DNA of 64,000 nucleotides, taken from NCBI RefSeq assembly GCF_033568475.1, contig NC_133121.1:4278001-4342000 (forward strand), given 5' to 3'. This DNA comes from Henckelia pumila (taxonomy: Eukaryota > Streptophyta > Magnoliopsida > Lamiales > Gesneriaceae). Shown in pieces: positions 60,825 to 64,000 of the stretch (within the stretch, counting starts at the first letter, position 1; each line of letters begins with the position of its first letter). Position numbers and translations under genes: made by a program. A model generated the notes under the pieces. That model did not search any database, had not been told where the DNA came from, and was given only the letters and a program-made list of their open reading frames with translations.

Positions 60825-61577
60825 ATGGCTGACGAGAGTCACGATAGTGTTGGCCAGGGAGGTGGTCATCATCATCATCGCCATCATCATCATGATGATC
60901 ATCATCGTCATCATGAGGGTAGACGTCGCTACTCTATCAATAAGTTCATGCAAGTGGGACCGAAACCCTTGGTGGGAGGCGAGAATCCTGAACAGGCGAG
61001 GAGTTGGATGTCTAAACTCGAGAGTACTTTTCGTGCTTTCGATTGTACCGAGGATCAGAAATTGGAAGTTCTAGAATTCGTTCTAGAGGATCGAGTAAGT
61101 TTTTGGTGGGATGTCAAAGCTGCTCAGGCACGTACTGAGAGAGGACAGGTGACTTGGGGGGATTTCTGTCGGGAGTTCCAGAAATTGTATTTTTCTTCGG
61201 CTGTTCGCCAAGCACGATCTATGAAGTTGCTTACTCTAAGGCAAGGATCAATGACTATTGATCAATATCAGCAACGATTTCTTGATCTGCTACCTTTCAG
61301 TCCTCATATTAATAAGAGTGATGCATCGAAGTATGATATCTTTCTACAAGGTTTGAACCAAGATATCTACTCACAGGTTGTCGTCTGTGATGACCCGGTA
61401 TCTTTTGAGACTTTGGTGAACCGTTGCCGTCTTGTGGAGACTAGCAACAGGCGGGCACAGTTGATGATGCCAGGACAGCCTAGTGGATCTTTTGAGCCTC
61501 GAGCTCAATCTGTTGTGCAATCTGGACCTACGTCTTCTTCTACTCCTACTACTTCATCTGGATCTCGTAGTTCATGA
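60825..61577 (+). pseudogene. gag of the Tekay-like element
   Basis: It starts MADESHDS, followed by a long His/Asp/Gly-rich stretch. The retrotransposon gag domain follows (NKFMQVGPKPLVGGENPEQA, RVSFWWDVKAAQA, FCREFQKLYFSSAVRQ, LTLRQGSMTIDQYQQRFLDL) and then a Ser/Thr/Pro-rich tail. This is the capsid part of the fossil. Confidence 0.8.
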
Positions 61578-61580
61578 GGT

Positions 61581-62234
61581 ATGTTCCGTTTTGGGAAGAA
61601 GAAGAAGAAGGAGGAGTTTTGTAGTCATTGTGGAGGGAAGCATCCTGCAGCTTCCTGTCGGAGAGCTACTGATGCTTGTTATATTTGCGGTCAGCAGGGA
61701 CATCTGTGGAGAGATTGTCCTCAGCGCATGAGTTCTGTTTGTGGATCGGGATCACAGGTTGGATCTCAAGCTTCTATTGTTTCACGTCAGCAACCAGCAC
61801 CACAGAGTTCTTCTGGTTATCGTCCCCAGACTCAATGGCTGGTGTTTGCTCTGTCTCAGGAGCAGGCTACTGAGAAAAGCGATCGCATGTTGGCAGGTAC
61901 CTTTCTGTTATGTGGTATTCCTGCACTTGTATTAATTGATACTGGAGTATCGCATTCTTTTATTTTTAGTCGCTTTGTTAAGAAACATAGATTACCTTAT
62001 GTATCATTAGATATGGATTTAGTTGTATCTACTCCGTTGGAGCAAGAGATAGTAACTAAGCGTCTAGTGATGGGGTGCCTTCTGGAGTTTGAGGGTAATG
62101 TGTTAGCAGCTAATTTGATGATATTAGCGATGGCAGATTTTGACTGTATCTTGGGGAATAGATATGCTGACTTTGTATCACGCTACTGTGGATTGTTATC
62201 AGCATCTGGTACAGTTTCATCCGGTTGTGGGTGA
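61581..62234 (+). pseudogene. Zinc knuckle and protease region of the Tekay-like element
   Basis: A basic stretch and two Cys/His knuckles (CSHCGGKHPAASC, CYICGQQGHLWRDC) are followed by an aspartic protease-like domain (ALVLIDTGVSHSFIFSRF, ADFDCILG). It continues into pol in other frames. Confidence 0.75.
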
Positions 62235-62299
62235 TAACTGGTATTTTTATGGTGAGGGTGCGCGACCTCCGATGCCACTTGTTTCGGCTCTGAAGGCAT

Positions 62300-63720
62300 G
62301 TCATGTCTTGGAGTCAGGTGGGGAGGGCTACCTCATCTATGCAGTTGAATTGTCCACGAGTAGTACGGGTATTGATCAGTTACCGGTTGTCAGCGAGTTT
62401 CCTGATGTATTCCCTGATGAGATTCCTGGTTTTCCTCCGGTGCGAGAGGTTGAATTTGGTATTGATTTATTACCAGAAACTACGCCTATATCCCCAGTGC
62501 CTTATCGTATAGCACCTTCAGAGATGAGGGAATTGAAACAACAGTTACATGATCTGCTTGATAAGGGATATATTCATCCGAGTGTTTCTCCGTGGGGAGC
62601 ACCTGTTTTGTTTGTCAAGAAGAAGGATGGATCGATGTGATTGTGTATTGATTACAGGCAGTTGAATCGTGTCACCATCAAGAATAAGTATCCTTTGTCG
62701 CGGATTGATGATCTGTTCGATCAACTACAGGGTACTTCTGTTTACTCGAAGATAGATCTGAGATTTGGATACCATCAGATGCGGGTACGAGACTCAGATA
62801 TATCTACGAATGCTTTCAGGACCAGATATGGGCATTATGAATTTTTGGTGATGCCATTTGGTTTGACGAATGCACCGGCAGTCTTTATGAATCTAATGAA
62901 TCAGATATTTCGAGAGTATCTGGATAGATTTGTCATCGTCTTCATTGATGATATTCTTGTCTATTCTCAAGACAAGGATGAGCATGCACAACATCTAAGA
63001 ATTGTTTTACAGACGTTACAAGATAAGCAGCTGTATGCGAAATTGAGCAAGTGTGAATTTTGGCTTGATCGGGTAGTGTTTCTCGGTCATGTAATTTCTA
63101 ATGAAGGGATATCTGTTGATCCTAGTAAGATAGAGGCAGTGCTGAACTGGTCTCGTCCGACGACGGTTGCTGAGATTCGTAGTTTCTTGGGTCTAGCTGG
63201 ATATTACCGTCGGTTCATCGAGAATTTTTCACAGTTGGCCAAGCCTTTGACTCAGCTTACTCGGAAAGATGTTTCCTTCATATGGTCCTCGGATTGTGAG
63301 GAGTCATTTCACGAGCTGCGTGGACGTCTTACTACTGCACCTGTGCTAGCTCTACCTTCTGGATCAAGAGGTTATGTTGTCTATACTGATGCCTCTGGTC
63401 AGGGGTTAGGATGTGTTTTGACACAGCATGGACATGTTATTGCCTAAGCTTCTGGACAGTTGAAGACGCATGAGACTAACTATCCAGTGCATGATCTCGA
63501 ATTAGCCGCCATTGTATTTGCGCTCAAGATTTGGAGGCATTATCTTTATGACGAGAAATTTGAGATATTTACGGATCATAAGAGTTTGAAGTATTTATTC
63601 ACTCAGGTGGAGTTGAATATGCGACAGAGACGCTGGATGGATCTTCTGAAGGATTATGATTGTGAAATCAAATATCATCCAGGTTCTGTTAATCTTACTG
63701 CTGATGCCTTGAGTTGGCAG
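62300..63720 (+). pseudogene. Reverse transcriptase and RNase H region of the Tekay-like element
   Basis: Reverse transcriptase motifs include [99 protein letters not shown] and [16 protein letters not shown]. Then comes RNase H ([18 protein letters not shown], and onward to about 63720). The sequence after this is the start of the link to integrase. Confidence 0.85.
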
Positions 63721-64000
63721 GTGAGACTTTCTGCACTTCAGACTAGTAAAGTATCTCATATGATTCAAGAGTGCTGTTCATTGAGTTTTACGCTCAAGCA
63801 CAAGAAAGGGAGGAATGAGATTCGTTTGTATACTATTCTATCTGAGCCAGCATTGTATTCTCGGATCAGAGATGCTCAGATATCTGATGTTAAGACTCAA
63901 CGATTGGCACGTCTAGCCAATGGAGTTAATACATCTGGATTCCATTTTCAGGCAGATGGTTTATTGTGGTTATCTAATCGAGTGGTTGTACCTAATGATG
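63721..64000 (+). mobile_element. Link region after RNase H of the Tekay-like element
   Basis: It continues the pol region towards integrase, which lies beyond the window. Part of the same fossil. Confidence 0.6.

Larger units (their letters stand above)
59248..64000 (+). mobile_element. Ty3 chromovirus of Tekay/Del type, 5' half
   Basis: The 5' LTR is 59248-60715, then a Met-tRNA primer site, gag, zinc knuckle, protease, reverse transcriptase and RNase H; it runs off the window. The LTR ends TGTAGTAACCC and GGGTCACTACA, the primer site TGGTATCAGAGC and the gag and pol wording are typical of the Tekay (Del) clade. The copy is broken, with about three interruptions in the visible coding part, and its 3' LTR and integrase lie outside. 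LTR divergence, and so age, cannot be judged. Confidence 0.85.

Overview
The window is nuclear DNA of a flowering plant. Host genes have many short GT-AG introns, and the families are plant ones: plasmodesmata-located protein, tau and phi glutathione transferases, ATG5, ADCK1-like kinase. Most of the rest is transposons. Codon use and AT-rich introns suit a eudicot. The 16-bp GCTCGCTCGAGCGAGC palindromes and GATCGGAAGCTCCGATC-type repeats in the LTRs recall Gesneriaceae/Lamiales sequence, but that is a memory-based guess.

Layout. 1-12.7 kb is the 3' part of an Athila/Tat-like Ty3 retrotransposon: integrase tail, extra ORF, polypurine tract and 3' LTR. Two CACTA elements are nested in that LTR, 165 bp apart and in opposite orientation. 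Both have matching 3-bp target duplications (ATA and AAG). The first carries a spliced but decayed fragment of an AGO6-type Argonaute plus a receptor-kinase exon. The second carries the last three exons of a CTP synthase plus unidentified exons. 13.7-21.2 kb is a near genome-length endogenous pararetrovirus (Caulimoviridae) on the minus strand. 21.9-23.1 kb is an intact PDLP gene. 23.8-24.6 kb is a solo LTR with its 5-bp duplication. 24.8-35.7 kb is a glutathione transferase neighbourhood: an intact tau gene, a tau copy torn apart by insertions, and an intact phi gene of the AN9/TT19 type, with MITEs, a LINE and a second pararetrovirus fragment between them.

36.3-42.3 kb is a complete 8-exon ATG5 gene (minus) with a perfect 51-bp inverted repeat in an intron. 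44.3-45.4 kb is a single-exon SGNH/PC-esterase-like membrane protein (plus). 48.4-56.4 kb is a complete 15-exon ADCK1-like ABC1 kinase (minus). 56.7-59.2 kb holds MITEs. From 59.2 kb to the end is the 5' half of a Tekay/Del-type Ty3 chromovirus whose LTR has its own cluster of near-palindromes upstream of the TATA box.

The host genes have unrelated functions: cell-to-cell channels, detoxification or pigment transport, autophagy, and a mitochondrial or plastid atypical kinase. Exon coordinates for PDLP, GSTF, GSTU, ATG5 and the ABC1 kinase were worked out by hand from splice sites and reading-frame continuity. All of them close with the correct phase.

The most notable feature is the pair of gene-capturing CACTA elements. 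One carries part of AGO6, a component of the RNA-directed DNA methylation pathway that silences transposons. Their similar ends face each other across a short spacer and could form a long hairpin RNA.
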